From NCBI GenBank assembly GCA_903959115.1, contig CAJBVU010000236.1, positions 1 through 6,174 on the forward strand: a DNA stretch of 6,174 nucleotides, given 5' to 3'. The notes under the pieces were generated by a model that saw only the letters and a program-made list of their open reading frames with translations, made no database searches and was not told the DNA's origin. The translations under genes and the position numbers were made by a program. Below are positions 1 to 6,174 of this stretch, in pieces (position 1 is the stretch's first letter; the number at the start of each line of letters is the position of its first letter). The stretch is from an uncultured Bacteroidota bacterium (GTDB lineage: Bacteria > Bacteroidota > Bacteroidia > NS11-12g > UBA955).

Positions 1-504
1 CCCATTTATTTTGGTATCCAAAATCCCTGGTTCTACTACTGGCTGTTTAGTCGCATCTGCAGATGGATCAGCCGCTGCTGTGTTTTCCGATGGTTTAACC
101 TCATTATCCTTAACAAACTGAATAAATCCTATAATTTCTTCATCAGTCAATTGAGAAAAGCTTGGCATTGGCACTTTGTTAAATTTCTCAAACAATGCTA
201 CAGCATCTTTATCGCCTGCTTTGACCATTCCCTGAGAATCTTTTACCCAATTCACAATCCACTCCTCTGAGCGACGTTCATGAACCCCAGCTAATCCAGG
301 TCCCATTAATACCTTATCAGACAAACTATGACAAGACATACACATTTTGTCATAAATTTCTTTTCCGGTCGCGGCATGTCCATTATTAGTAATAACAAAC
401 AAAAAGATTGCCATCAGAACCATAAGAACCGATGATTTTTTCTTTTCAATTAACCCAACTAATCCAGTTGAATATAATTTTCTATTTTCTTCTAAACGTA
501 CCAT
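1..504 (-). CDS. Monohaem c-type cytochrome, exported (3' end off window)
   Basis: This gene encodes a class I cytochrome c domain, probably an electron carrier on the outer face of the cytoplasmic membrane; 168 residues are visible and the frame is still open at base 1. The ATG at 504-502 lies one base after the narJ stop (TAATATG), so translation is probably coupled. Residues 1-25 form a long polar N-region ending in KKK, and 26-39 are hydrophobic (VLMVLMAIFLFVIT). A plausible signal peptidase I site follows GHA at 42-44; without cleavage this segment would be a membrane anchor. The haem-binding motif CMSCH is at residues 55-59 (bases 342-328). The likely distal Met ligand is M113 in VPMPSF, followed by a C-terminal helix (about 120-133) typical of cytochrome c. 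From about 134 the chain becomes a low-complexity Pro/Ala/Glu/Asp linker, so a tether or a second domain may follow off the window. There is no lipobox Cys. By position after narGHJ it resembles clusters such as that of Thermus, where a cytochrome c (NarC) belongs to the nitrate reductase. Its role as electron donor is inferred. Confidence 0.9.
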   Translation of the reverse strand, partial: MVRLEENRKLYSTGLVGLIEKKKSSVLMVLMAIFLFVITNNGHAATGKEIYDKMCMSCHSLSDKVLMGPGLAGVHERRSEEWIVNWVKDSQGMVKAGDKDAVALFEKFNKVPMPSFSQLTDEEIIGFIQFVKDNEVKPSENTAAADPSADATKQPVVEPGILDTKING

Positions 505-505
505 A

Positions 506-1195
506 TTAATTTGTTTTTTCCAGTTTTGGCGCTGTAGAACAACCTGTATTACAGCTTTTAAGGAAATTTCCTCCAATCGTTGGAACAATTTCCGGGTCAT
601 TATATTTAATTGATTTAAAATCTTCCTTCACAACCAACCAAAGAGCTTTAATTGCGTATTGAAAAATATTTTTGTTTTGCATGTCTTCTAAAAGAATAAC
701 TTTTTGTTTCTTTTTTCTTACCTTATCTTTCAGTTCCATTCTTGCTTGATCAAATTCAGCAAGCATCTTTTCAAGAGAAGGCTCAACAATTCTAACAGCG
801 AATTCTCCTAAAAATTCCTCATCTTTCATAATCGCCATTAAAGTCAGAACATTCGGTAAATTATCAGCAAGCTCGTCTCCACAATCATTGTTTGCACGTC
901 TTTGCTCATCTTTCATTTTTACCAAAAATTCTCCACGCTTGTAATCTTCAGCAAAAAGCACGTAACCTAAATCAAGAAAACAAATTGCTTGAATGTGAAA
1001 TGTCTTACCAAAAACTTCCTCAATTTCGTAGAGGCCATTTGCCTCTACGAATTGAACAAAAGGAAGTATCTCTGAGTATGCTTCATGATAGTTTTCCTTT
1101 AGCATTTTAGCGCACTCTGATACATTTTTCTTGTAATCTTCATCAGGATATCTGAAAAGATTTGCTAATGATATATATTGCTCTCTAGTTTTCAT
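506..1195 (-). CDS. narJ: Nitrate reductase assembly chaperone NarJ (TorD/NarJ family)
   Basis: The product is a cytoplasmic, mostly helical chaperone of 229 aa, close to the usual NarJ length (about 230-240). In the family, NarJ binds the apo-NarG N-terminus and allows insertion of the Mo-bisMGD cofactor and the proximal Fe-S cluster before NarGH docks on the membrane; it is not part of the mature enzyme. Family marks are the N-terminal LANLFRYPDEDY (residues 10-21, matching the usual L..YPd start) and DELADNLPNVLTLM (107-120), which corresponds to the ELPDHLP region of E. coli NarJ. The enterobacterial HGESRDRG stretch is absent; in its place is FLDLGYVLFAEDYKRGEFL (73-91). A Lys-rich segment lies at 156-165, and the C-terminal tail carries a CX3C pair, C215 and C219 in SCNTGC. 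The ATG start is 12 nt after the narH stop, with no Shine-Dalgarno but an A/T-rich leader. The assignment rests on these weak motifs plus strong context (narGH before it). A strong hairpin sits inside the gene at residues 48-59. Confidence 0.88.
   Translation of the reverse strand: MKTREQYISLANLFRYPDEDYKKNVSECAKMLKENYHEAYSEILPFVQFVEANGLYEIEEVFGKTFHIQAICFLDLGYVLFAEDYKRGEFLVKMKDEQRRANNDCGDELADNLPNVLTLMAIMKDEEFLGEFAVRIVEPSLEKMLAEFDQARMELKDKVRKKKQKVILLEDMQNKNIFQYAIKALWLVVKEDFKSIKYNDPEIVPTIGGNFLKSCNTGCSTAPKLEKTN
1021..1054 (-). repeat. Inverted repeat / predicted hairpin inside narJ
   Basis: Bases 1021-1035 and 1041-1054 are reverse complements over 14 bp, with a single extra T on one arm (a one-base bulge) and a 5-base loop at 1036-1040. 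The core arm is TCGTAGAGGC pairing with GCCTCTACGA. About half of the pairs are G-C, which stands out in AT-rich DNA. In the mRNA it covers NarJ codons 48-59 (QFVEANGLYEIE). No U-tract follows, so it does not look like an intrinsic terminator. A role in mRNA stability, processing or translational pausing is possible, and chance is not excluded. Confidence 0.75.
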
Positions 1196-1207
1196 AAAAG
1201 CGAAATA

Positions 1208-2701
1208 TTACAAACCTCGTTTAGGTCTAATTTTAAATCCAAAACCTGTTTCACCTTTAGCATCAGCAGTTGCTTCAAGCATCTCAATAGATTCTTCTCT
1301 ATGCGCTGGTGGAATTACAAAACGCTCCTCAAACGTTGCTAAAGAAGTAAGTCTAAATATGGCATCTGCAGTCTCAGGTCCAATTTTAGATTTTGCCATA
1401 AGATTTTTCAGATTTTCTTCGGATGTATCACCAACTGTTGCATTTCTTCTGTGCAATTTAACGCTAAGTAGCTTCTCATACACTCCAGCAATAACAGTCG
1501 TATCACCATTTGAAAATAATGATGCTAAATATTTCATTGGCATACGATTCTGGTCTATACCTGGGAACATTTCCGTAGAAGTTGTTTCATATAAACCTTT
1601 TTCATCAACCTGGGCCATTGCAGGCAACATTGGCGGAACATAAAACAAATTAGGCAGCGTTCTAAATTCTGGGTGAAGCGGCAAAGCAATCTCCCATTCT
1701 TTTACAAATTTATACACCGGTGAATTTTGAGCCGCTTTCAAAGTCGAATCATGGATACCATTTTTACGCGCTTCTTCAATCACATGTGGATCATTTGGAT
1801 TCAAATAAATCCCCAATTGATTGTGCAATAAATCCTTATCTTCAGATGCTGCTACTTCTTCAATTCGATCTGCATCATACAGCATCACACCCAAATATCG
1901 AATTCTTCCAACACAAGAATGCATACATGCCGGTGCTTGACCTGACTCAAGTCTTGGGTAACACAGAATACATTTTTCTGATTTTCCGGTATGCCAGTTA
2001 TAATAACTTTTCTTGTAAGGACATGCAGTTACACACATTCTCCATGCTCGACAACGCTCTTGATTAATCAAAACAACACCATCTTCACCTCTTTTGTAAA
2101 GAGCCCCTGATGGACAAGAAGCAACACATGCTGGATTCAAACAATGATTACAAATTCTTGGTAAATACATCATTGTCATTTGCTCAAGTTGAAACATTGC
2201 TTCCTGATCTTGACCTGACAAATCTTTGAAATTGACATCCTTTCTAGCGTAATCTGGTGAACCACCTAAATCATCATCCCAGTTCGGACCTGATTTAATG
2301 TCGATTGGCTCACCTGTCACTAAAGAAACCGCACGTCCAATTGGTTGGTCATTACCTTCCGGTGCAGTAAACAAATCACTGTATTTGTATGCCCAAGGGT
2401 GGTAATAATCTTCTAGTGTTGGCATATTTGGATTATGAAAGATATTTTTCAATCCTTTCAATTTACCTGCTCCTTTTAAAGAAACAGATTCACCATTTTT
2501 TTCCCAACCGCCCTTATATATTTCTTGGTCTTCCCATTTTGTTGGGTACCCAGTTCCTGGTTTTGTTTCAACATTATTCCACCACATATATTCAGCTCCT
2601 CGTCTATCAGTCCAAACATTTTTACATGCGACCGAACAAGTATGGCATCCGATACATTTATCGAGATGAAAAACCATTGAAACTTGTGCTCTAATATTCA
2701 T
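1208..2701 (-). CDS. narH: Respiratory nitrate reductase beta subunit NarH (four Fe-S clusters)
   Basis: NarH is the electron-transfer subunit that passes electrons from the membrane haem subunit to NarG through three [4Fe-4S] clusters and one [3Fe-4S] cluster. The protein is complete at 497 aa, near the family's usual ~480-515. All four ferredoxin-type ligand groups are present: C16/C19/C22/C26 (CIGCHTCSVAC), C184/C187/C192/C196, C217/W220/C223/C227 (CRAWRMCVTAC), and C244/C247/C259/C263. W220 replaces a Cys, the NarH signature that makes one cluster [3Fe-4S]. As I recall, the E. coli ligands carry the same residue numbers. E. coli has CRGWR where this protein has CRAWR. Also typical are CPYKK, SEKCILCYPR and CVGRIRYLGVMLYDAD (263-278), followed by the NarH C-terminal domain with PPMLP at 356-360. 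No signal peptide is visible, so it is cytoplasmic-facing. The ATG at 2701-2699 lies 33 nt after the narG stop, and the gap contains a copy of the narG end. The identity is secure. Confidence 0.97.
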   Translation of the reverse strand: MNIRAQVSMVFHLDKCIGCHTCSVACKNVWTDRRGAEYMWWNNVETKPGTGYPTKWEDQEIYKGGWEKNGESVSLKGAGKLKGLKNIFHNPNMPTLEDYYHPWAYKYSDLFTAPEGNDQPIGRAVSLVTGEPIDIKSGPNWDDDLGGSPDYARKDVNFKDLSGQDQEAMFQLEQMTMMYLPRICNHCLNPACVASCPSGALYKRGEDGVVLINQERCRAWRMCVTACPYKKSYYNWHTGKSEKCILCYPRLESGQAPACMHSCVGRIRYLGVMLYDADRIEEVAASEDKDLLHNQLGIYLNPNDPHVIEEARKNGIHDSTLKAAQNSPVYKFVKEWEIALPLHPEFRTLPNLFYVPPMLPAMAQVDEKGLYETTSTEMFPGIDQNRMPMKYLASLFSNGDTTVIAGVYEKLLSVKLHRRNATVGDTSEENLKNLMAKSKIGPETADAIFRLTSLATFEERFVIPPAHREESIEMLEATADAKGETGFGFKIRPKRGL

Positions 2702-2707
2702 ATCTAT

Positions 2708-2749
2708 GAATTTTTAATATTCTACAACTAACTATTAATACTCTACAAC
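2708..2749 (-). repeat. Imperfect 21-bp tandem duplication of the narG stop region
   Basis: Two adjacent 21-bp units occur, 2749-2729 and 2728-2708 (minus strand), matching at 17 of 21 bases. The first 15 bases of each differ at one position only (GTTGTAGAGTATTAA against GTTGTAGAATATTAA). The first unit is the last four codons of narG plus its stop (VVEY-stop). The second lies in the narG-narH gap, in the same frame, and again spells VVEY-stop. It looks like a small tandem duplication now used as spacer and leader for narH. After the real stop (TAA) the next codon is TAG, giving a double stop. Confidence 0.8.
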
Positions 2750-5700
2750 ATGCATTTTTCTAACCAATACATGTGTATCACGGTTTACACCAACAGGTCC
2801 CCAATAATTGAAGTGATATGTAAATTGGCCATAACCACCACACATTAAATTAGGTTTCAAGTGTACTCTGGTGAATGAGTTATTCATTCCTCCACGTCTT
2901 GATTCACCATGTTCACCTCTTCTAATTTGAGATTTTGGAATATTATACGTTCTTTCAACAGCATGGTAAACAATACAAACACCTTTTGGAATACGAGCAC
3001 TCACACAAGCTCTAGCTACATATACACCATGGTCATTATAAACTTCCACGTGATCATTGTCTTTAATACCTAATTCAGCTGCATCTTCTTCACTTAACCA
3101 ACAAGGCTCATTACCTCTTGACAGCGTCAACATTCTCAAGGTATCCCCATAAGTAGAGTGAATATGCCATTTACCATGAGGTGTTAAACAGTTTAACATT
3201 TTGGCATGACCATCATTTACAGTTTTTCTTAAATCTCCATATGCTTCGGGAGTCGGTGATGGTTTGTATGTTGAAAGGTGCTCACCAAACGCGATATAAG
3301 CATCGTGATCTAAGTAGAAGTGTTGACGACCTGTCAAAGTTCTCCATGGCACAAACATATCTACATTGTACGTATACGCCGCATATGTTCTACCTTCATG
3401 CATTAAACCAGACCAAAGTGGTGAAGAATTATATCGTTTCGGTTGCGCTTGAAGATCTCGATATTCCATTGATATCTGTTCGTAGCCATCTCCTAATTTT
3501 GCGATATCTTCATTCCCAATAATCTCCGACATATTTTCGTATGCACGTTTGGTCAATTTACCGTTTGTAAGGGTTGATAATTTCAAAATCGCATCGATTG
3601 CTTCAACATCCCCTTTTAACGAAGGATATTCTTTCCCATCCGCCAATCGAATAACATGTTCTTTATTCTGAAGCATTTCATCATACACGTCTGCACATTT
3701 GTAATGATTACCGTGCGCTCCTAATCCGTTCTTCGCAACACCTTCACCTAAAGTAATAAACTTGTCATAGATTTTCGTATAATCTCTTTCCTTGAAGACG
3801 ATTTTGTGCATTGTTTTTCCTGGAATCGGTTCACACTCACCTTTACTCCAATCTTGAAGACGTGATTGCGTAATTTCATCCTTAGAGTCATGAGACAATG
3901 GAACATTCACCACATCTAACATTGGAGTTGGCAAATATTTTTTAGACATATTTTGAACTTTCAATGCAAGTTCTTGGAAAATCTGCCAATCCGTTTTAGA
4001 CTCCCAAACTGGAGGAATTGCTTCAGAAAGCGGGTGAATGAAAGAGTGCATATCAGTTGAGTTGATATCTGCTTTTTCATACCACGAAGCTGTTGGCAAA
4101 ACAATATCAGAATACAAAGCTGAAGTATCCATACGGAAGTTGATATCGATCACTAAATCCATTTTCCCTTTTGGAGCCTCCTTACCTTTGTAAGCAATAT
4201 CATGAACCATATCTCCTGCTACTTCATCCGCAATTTTATTCGTATGTGTACCTAGGTAGTGATCTAAGAAATACTCATGTCCTTTGGCTGAAGTACCAAT
4301 TGCATTGCCTTTCCAAATAAACCATACTCTTGGGAAGTTAACCTCTTCGTCCGGCTCAACAATAGCGTGTTTCAATTCACCTGATTTAATTTGAGCAACA
4401 ATGTGTGCTCTCATTTCATCTTCAGTAGTGCAACCAGCTTTTTGCGCATCTGATACAATATCAAAGTTACGTTTACTATACTGAGGATAATATGGCATCC
4501 ATCCATTTCGAACAGCCATTACCGCCCAGTCAGCAGAGTGCATATTTGCTAATTTATTATCAGGTGAAGAGTTATAGAATTTTTGATTTCCATCGTATCT
4601 CCATTGACATGAATTAATATAGTGCCAAATTGGACCTTGTTGTAAACGGGGTGCTGTATCCCAATCTTTAGAACTCATAATGGTTGACCATGAATCCATT
4701 GGCGCTAATTTCTCTTGACCAACATAGTGATTCATACCACCACCATTCTTACCATTACAACCTGTAAGCATTTGAGCCATAATTGCTGAACGATACATCA
4801 AATTTTCATGGAACCAGTGATTAATACCTGCCCCAACAATCACCATACACGCACCTTCAGTAGTCTCAGCCGTACTTGACCATTCTCGAGCAAGTTGAAT
4901 TACTTCTTTACGTCCGATGCCAGTAAATATCTCTTGCCAAGCCGGAGTATAAGCAGCATCTTTATCATCGAAAGATGTAGGATATTCACCAGCCAAACCA
5001 CGACCAACACCATATTGAGCCATTGTTAAGTCATATACTGTTGTTACTGGAATCTTTTCTCCTGTATTAGTTGTAATATAACGAACAGGAACTCCTCTAA
5101 GCGCTTTTTTATCTAAACCAAATTCAGTAAATTCTACTTGAAGTACATCATCGTGTTTCTCTAACAATGATAATTCTGGGTCATAGTCTTTTCCAGTTTC
5201 ACCATCTTTATGAAACAAATTCCATTGGCCTTTTTTCTCTTGCCATCTATACCCCATTGTACCCATTGGAGAAATCAAACCACCTGTATTCGCATCAAAG
5301 TTTAAGAATTTCCATTCTCCATTTTCAGCTTCTTTAAAATCAGAAACTTCATTGATTCGAACCATTCTTCCTGGAACCAATTTTTCACCATCTTTATCCA
5401 AACGAACTAAGAAAGGACAATCTGTAAATTTCTTCACGTAATCCATGAAGTATGGAACCTGTCTGTTTACATGGTACTCTTGAAGAATAACATGTGTAAC
5501 AGCCATCCAGAATGCACCATCAGAACCAGCATGCACAGGAATCCATTGATCCGCATGCTTTGCAACCATGTTGAAATCGGGAGCCATTACAACTGTTTTT
5601 GTACCGTTGTGACGTGCTTCTGAGAAGAAGTGAATATCCGGTGTACGCGTCATACCAAGATTCGCACCCATCGAAACAATGAATTTCGATTTGAACCAGT

Positions 5701-6174
5701 CTGCGGATTCACAAACGTCTGTTTGCTCACCCCAAATTTCAGGGAATGCATTTGGTAAATCACAATACCAATCATAGAATGATAAGTTAACCGCTCCCAT
5801 AAGCTGCAAGTAACGTGCACCAGATGCATAACTCAACATACTTTTTGCAGGGATCGGAGCAAAACCAATAATTCGGTCAGAACCATATTTTTGAACAGTG
5901 TAAATATTTGAAGCAGCTATTAACTCAATAACCTCATCCCATTTAGCTCTACGGAACCCTCCTTTACCTCGTGCACGTTGATATCTTTTACGTTTTGTAT
6001 CATCCGCTTGTAAATTTGCCCAAGCTAAAACAGGATCACCACCACATTTTTTCTTTTCTTCTCTGAAAAGGTCGATTAATGCACCTCTAATAATAGGATA
6101 TTTTACACGAATCGGACTATACAAGTACCATGAATAAGAAATACCACGTTGACAACCTCTAGGTTCATATGGCG
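2735..6174 (-). CDS. narG: Respiratory nitrate reductase alpha subunit NarG (5' end off window)
   Basis: NarG is the catalytic subunit, reducing nitrate to nitrite at a Mo-bis(molybdopterin guanine dinucleotide) centre. It belongs to the DMSO reductase superfamily. In-frame coding runs to base 6172 (1145 residues visible) and begins inside the conserved YEPRGCQRGISYSWYLYS block. Roughly 85-100 N-terminal residues are therefore missing, including three of the four ligands of the FS0 [4Fe-4S] cluster and any Tat-like leader; the fourth ligand is the visible C7 (bases 6154-6152). The Mo ligand is Asp179 of the visible chain (bases 5638-5636) in TRTPDIHFF, equivalent to Asp222 of E. coli NarG. 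Other family blocks are GFAPIPAKSMLSYASGARY, FYDWYCDLP, VGAGINHWFH, GGGMNHYVGQEKL, YSDIVLPTASWYEKAD, GECEPIPGKT, RTLTGRQHFYLDHDAY and the cofactor-binding C-terminal domain (LTPHGKWHIHSTYGDTLRML to the end). It stops at VRKMHVVEY, about 17 residues earlier than E. coli NarG as I recall it. The TTG at 6124-6122 lies inside WYLYS and is not a start. A NarG-like nitrite oxidoreductase is less likely given narJ and operon order. Confidence 0.97.
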   Translation of the reverse strand, partial: PYEPRGCQRGISYSWYLYSPIRVKYPIIRGALIDLFREEKKKCGGDPVLAWANLQADDTKRKRYQRARGKGGFRRAKWDEVIELIAASNIYTVQKYGSDRIIGFAPIPAKSMLSYASGARYLQLMGAVNLSFYDWYCDLPNAFPEIWGEQTDVCESADWFKSKFIVSMGANLGMTRTPDIHFFSEARHNGTKTVVMAPDFNMVAKHADQWIPVHAGSDGAFWMAVTHVILQEYHVNRQVPYFMDYVKKFTDCPFLVRLDKDGEKLVPGRMVRINEVSDFKEAENGEWKFLNFDANTGGLISPMGTMGYRWQEKKGQWNLFHKDGETGKDYDPELSLLEKHDDVLQVEFTEFGLDKKALRGVPVRYITTNTGEKIPVTTVYDLTMAQYGVGRGLAGEYPTSFDDKDAAYTPAWQEIFTGIGRKEVIQLAREWSSTAETTEGACMVIVGAGINHWFHENLMYRSAIMAQMLTGCNGKNGGGMNHYVGQEKLAPMDSWSTIMSSKDWDTAPRLQQGPIWHYINSCQWRYDGNQKFYNSSPDNKLANMHSADWAVMAVRNGWMPYYPQYSKRNFDIVSDAQKAGCTTEDEMRAHIVAQIKSGELKHAIVEPDEEVNFPRVWFIWKGNAIGTSAKGHEYFLDHYLGTHTNKIADEVAGDMVHDIAYKGKEAPKGKMDLVIDINFRMDTSALYSDIVLPTASWYEKADINSTDMHSFIHPLSEAIPPVWESKTDWQIFQELALKVQNMSKKYLPTPMLDVVNVPLSHDSKDEITQSRLQDWSKGECEPIPGKTMHKIVFKERDYTKIYDKFITLGEGVAKNGLGAHGNHYKCADVYDEMLQNKEHVIRLADGKEYPSLKGDVEAIDAILKLSTLTNGKLTKRAYENMSEIIGNEDIAKLGDGYEQISMEYRDLQAQPKRYNSSPLWSGLMHEGRTYAAYTYNVDMFVPWRTLTGRQHFYLDHDAYIAFGEHLSTYKPSPTPEAYGDLRKTVNDGHAKMLNCLTPHGKWHIHSTYGDTLRMLTLSRGNEPCWLSEEDAAELGIKDNDHVEVYNDHGVYVARACVSARIPKGVCIVYHAVERTYNIPKSQIRRGEHGESRRGGMNNSFTRVHLKPNLMCGGYGQFTYHFNYWGPVGVNRDTHVLVRKMHVVEY

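Noticed and set aside
54..65. Perfect 12-bp palindrome (CATCTGCAGATG) in the cytochrome gene
   Set aside because: It is short, inside coding sequence for the low-complexity linker, with no second copy or promoter nearby; chance is the simplest explanation.
421..423. Alternative ATG start for the cytochrome at residue 28
   Set aside because: It would remove the KKK-containing N-region needed for a normal export signal and break the one-base coupling with narJ, so the ATG at 504 is preferred.
892..1110. Plus-strand open frame of 72 codons opposite narJ
   Set aside because: It is antisense to a well-supported gene, has no recognisable domain and no leader; it is a shadow of narJ codon use.
1196..1207. 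Possible promoter or terminator in the narH-narJ gap
   Set aside because: Twelve bases are too few for either, and no stem or promoter element is present; the genes are most simply co-transcribed.
1359..2694. Three plus-strand open frames (1359-1643, 1720-2067, 2389-2694) opposite narH
   Set aside because: All lie fully within narH, whose ligand pattern is intact. Their translations look like reverse-frame compositions, not proteins.
3181..3522. Plus-strand open frame of 113 codons opposite narG
   Set aside because: It is antisense to the conserved NarG C-terminal domain, with no motif or initiation signal of its own.
2735..6174. NarG/NarH as a nitrite oxidoreductase (NxrAB) instead of a nitrate reductase
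   Set aside because: Sequence blocks match E. coli-type NarG and NarH closely, and the narGHJ order is standard. Nothing in the window points to nitrite oxidation, although the two enzyme types are related and only a phylogeny would settle it.

Overview
The window is one operon-like block, all on the minus strand. Read in the direction of transcription (high to low coordinates) it runs narG (5' end off the window), narH, narJ, then a c-type cytochrome gene whose 3' end is off the window. This is the catalytic core and assembly chaperone of a membrane-associated respiratory nitrate reductase of the NarGHI type. No tRNA, rRNA, mobile element, CRISPR array or terminator is visible, and the promoter must lie upstream of narG, beyond base 6174.

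The DNA is AT-rich by eye. Intergenic gaps are very short (33, 12 and 1 nt), and the A/T-rich leaders have no convincing Shine-Dalgarno sequence. Together with a monohaem cytochrome c placed where narI would be expected in enterobacteria, this suggests a Bacteroidota organism, perhaps Flavobacteriia-like. That assignment is an inference from style and not from a marker gene.

Layout: 6174-2735 narG, the molybdenum catalytic subunit (1145 residues visible, first ~85-100 missing). 2701-1208 narH, the four-cluster iron-sulfur subunit (complete, 497 aa). 1195-506 narJ, the TorD/NarJ-type maturation chaperone (complete, 229 aa). 504-1 an exported monohaem cytochrome c (168 residues visible, continues off the window). 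NarG reduces nitrate at a Mo-bisMGD centre, NarH wires electrons to it, and NarJ holds apo-NarG for cofactor insertion. The cytochrome is probably a periplasmic electron donor or relay to a NarI-like membrane subunit encoded further on.

The genes are ordinary members of well-known families, and I see no undescribed system. Points deserving a second look are the cytochrome c in the operon, a strong 14-bp hairpin inside narJ, a 21-bp tandem duplication of the narG stop region, and the divergent NarJ with a Cys-containing tail.
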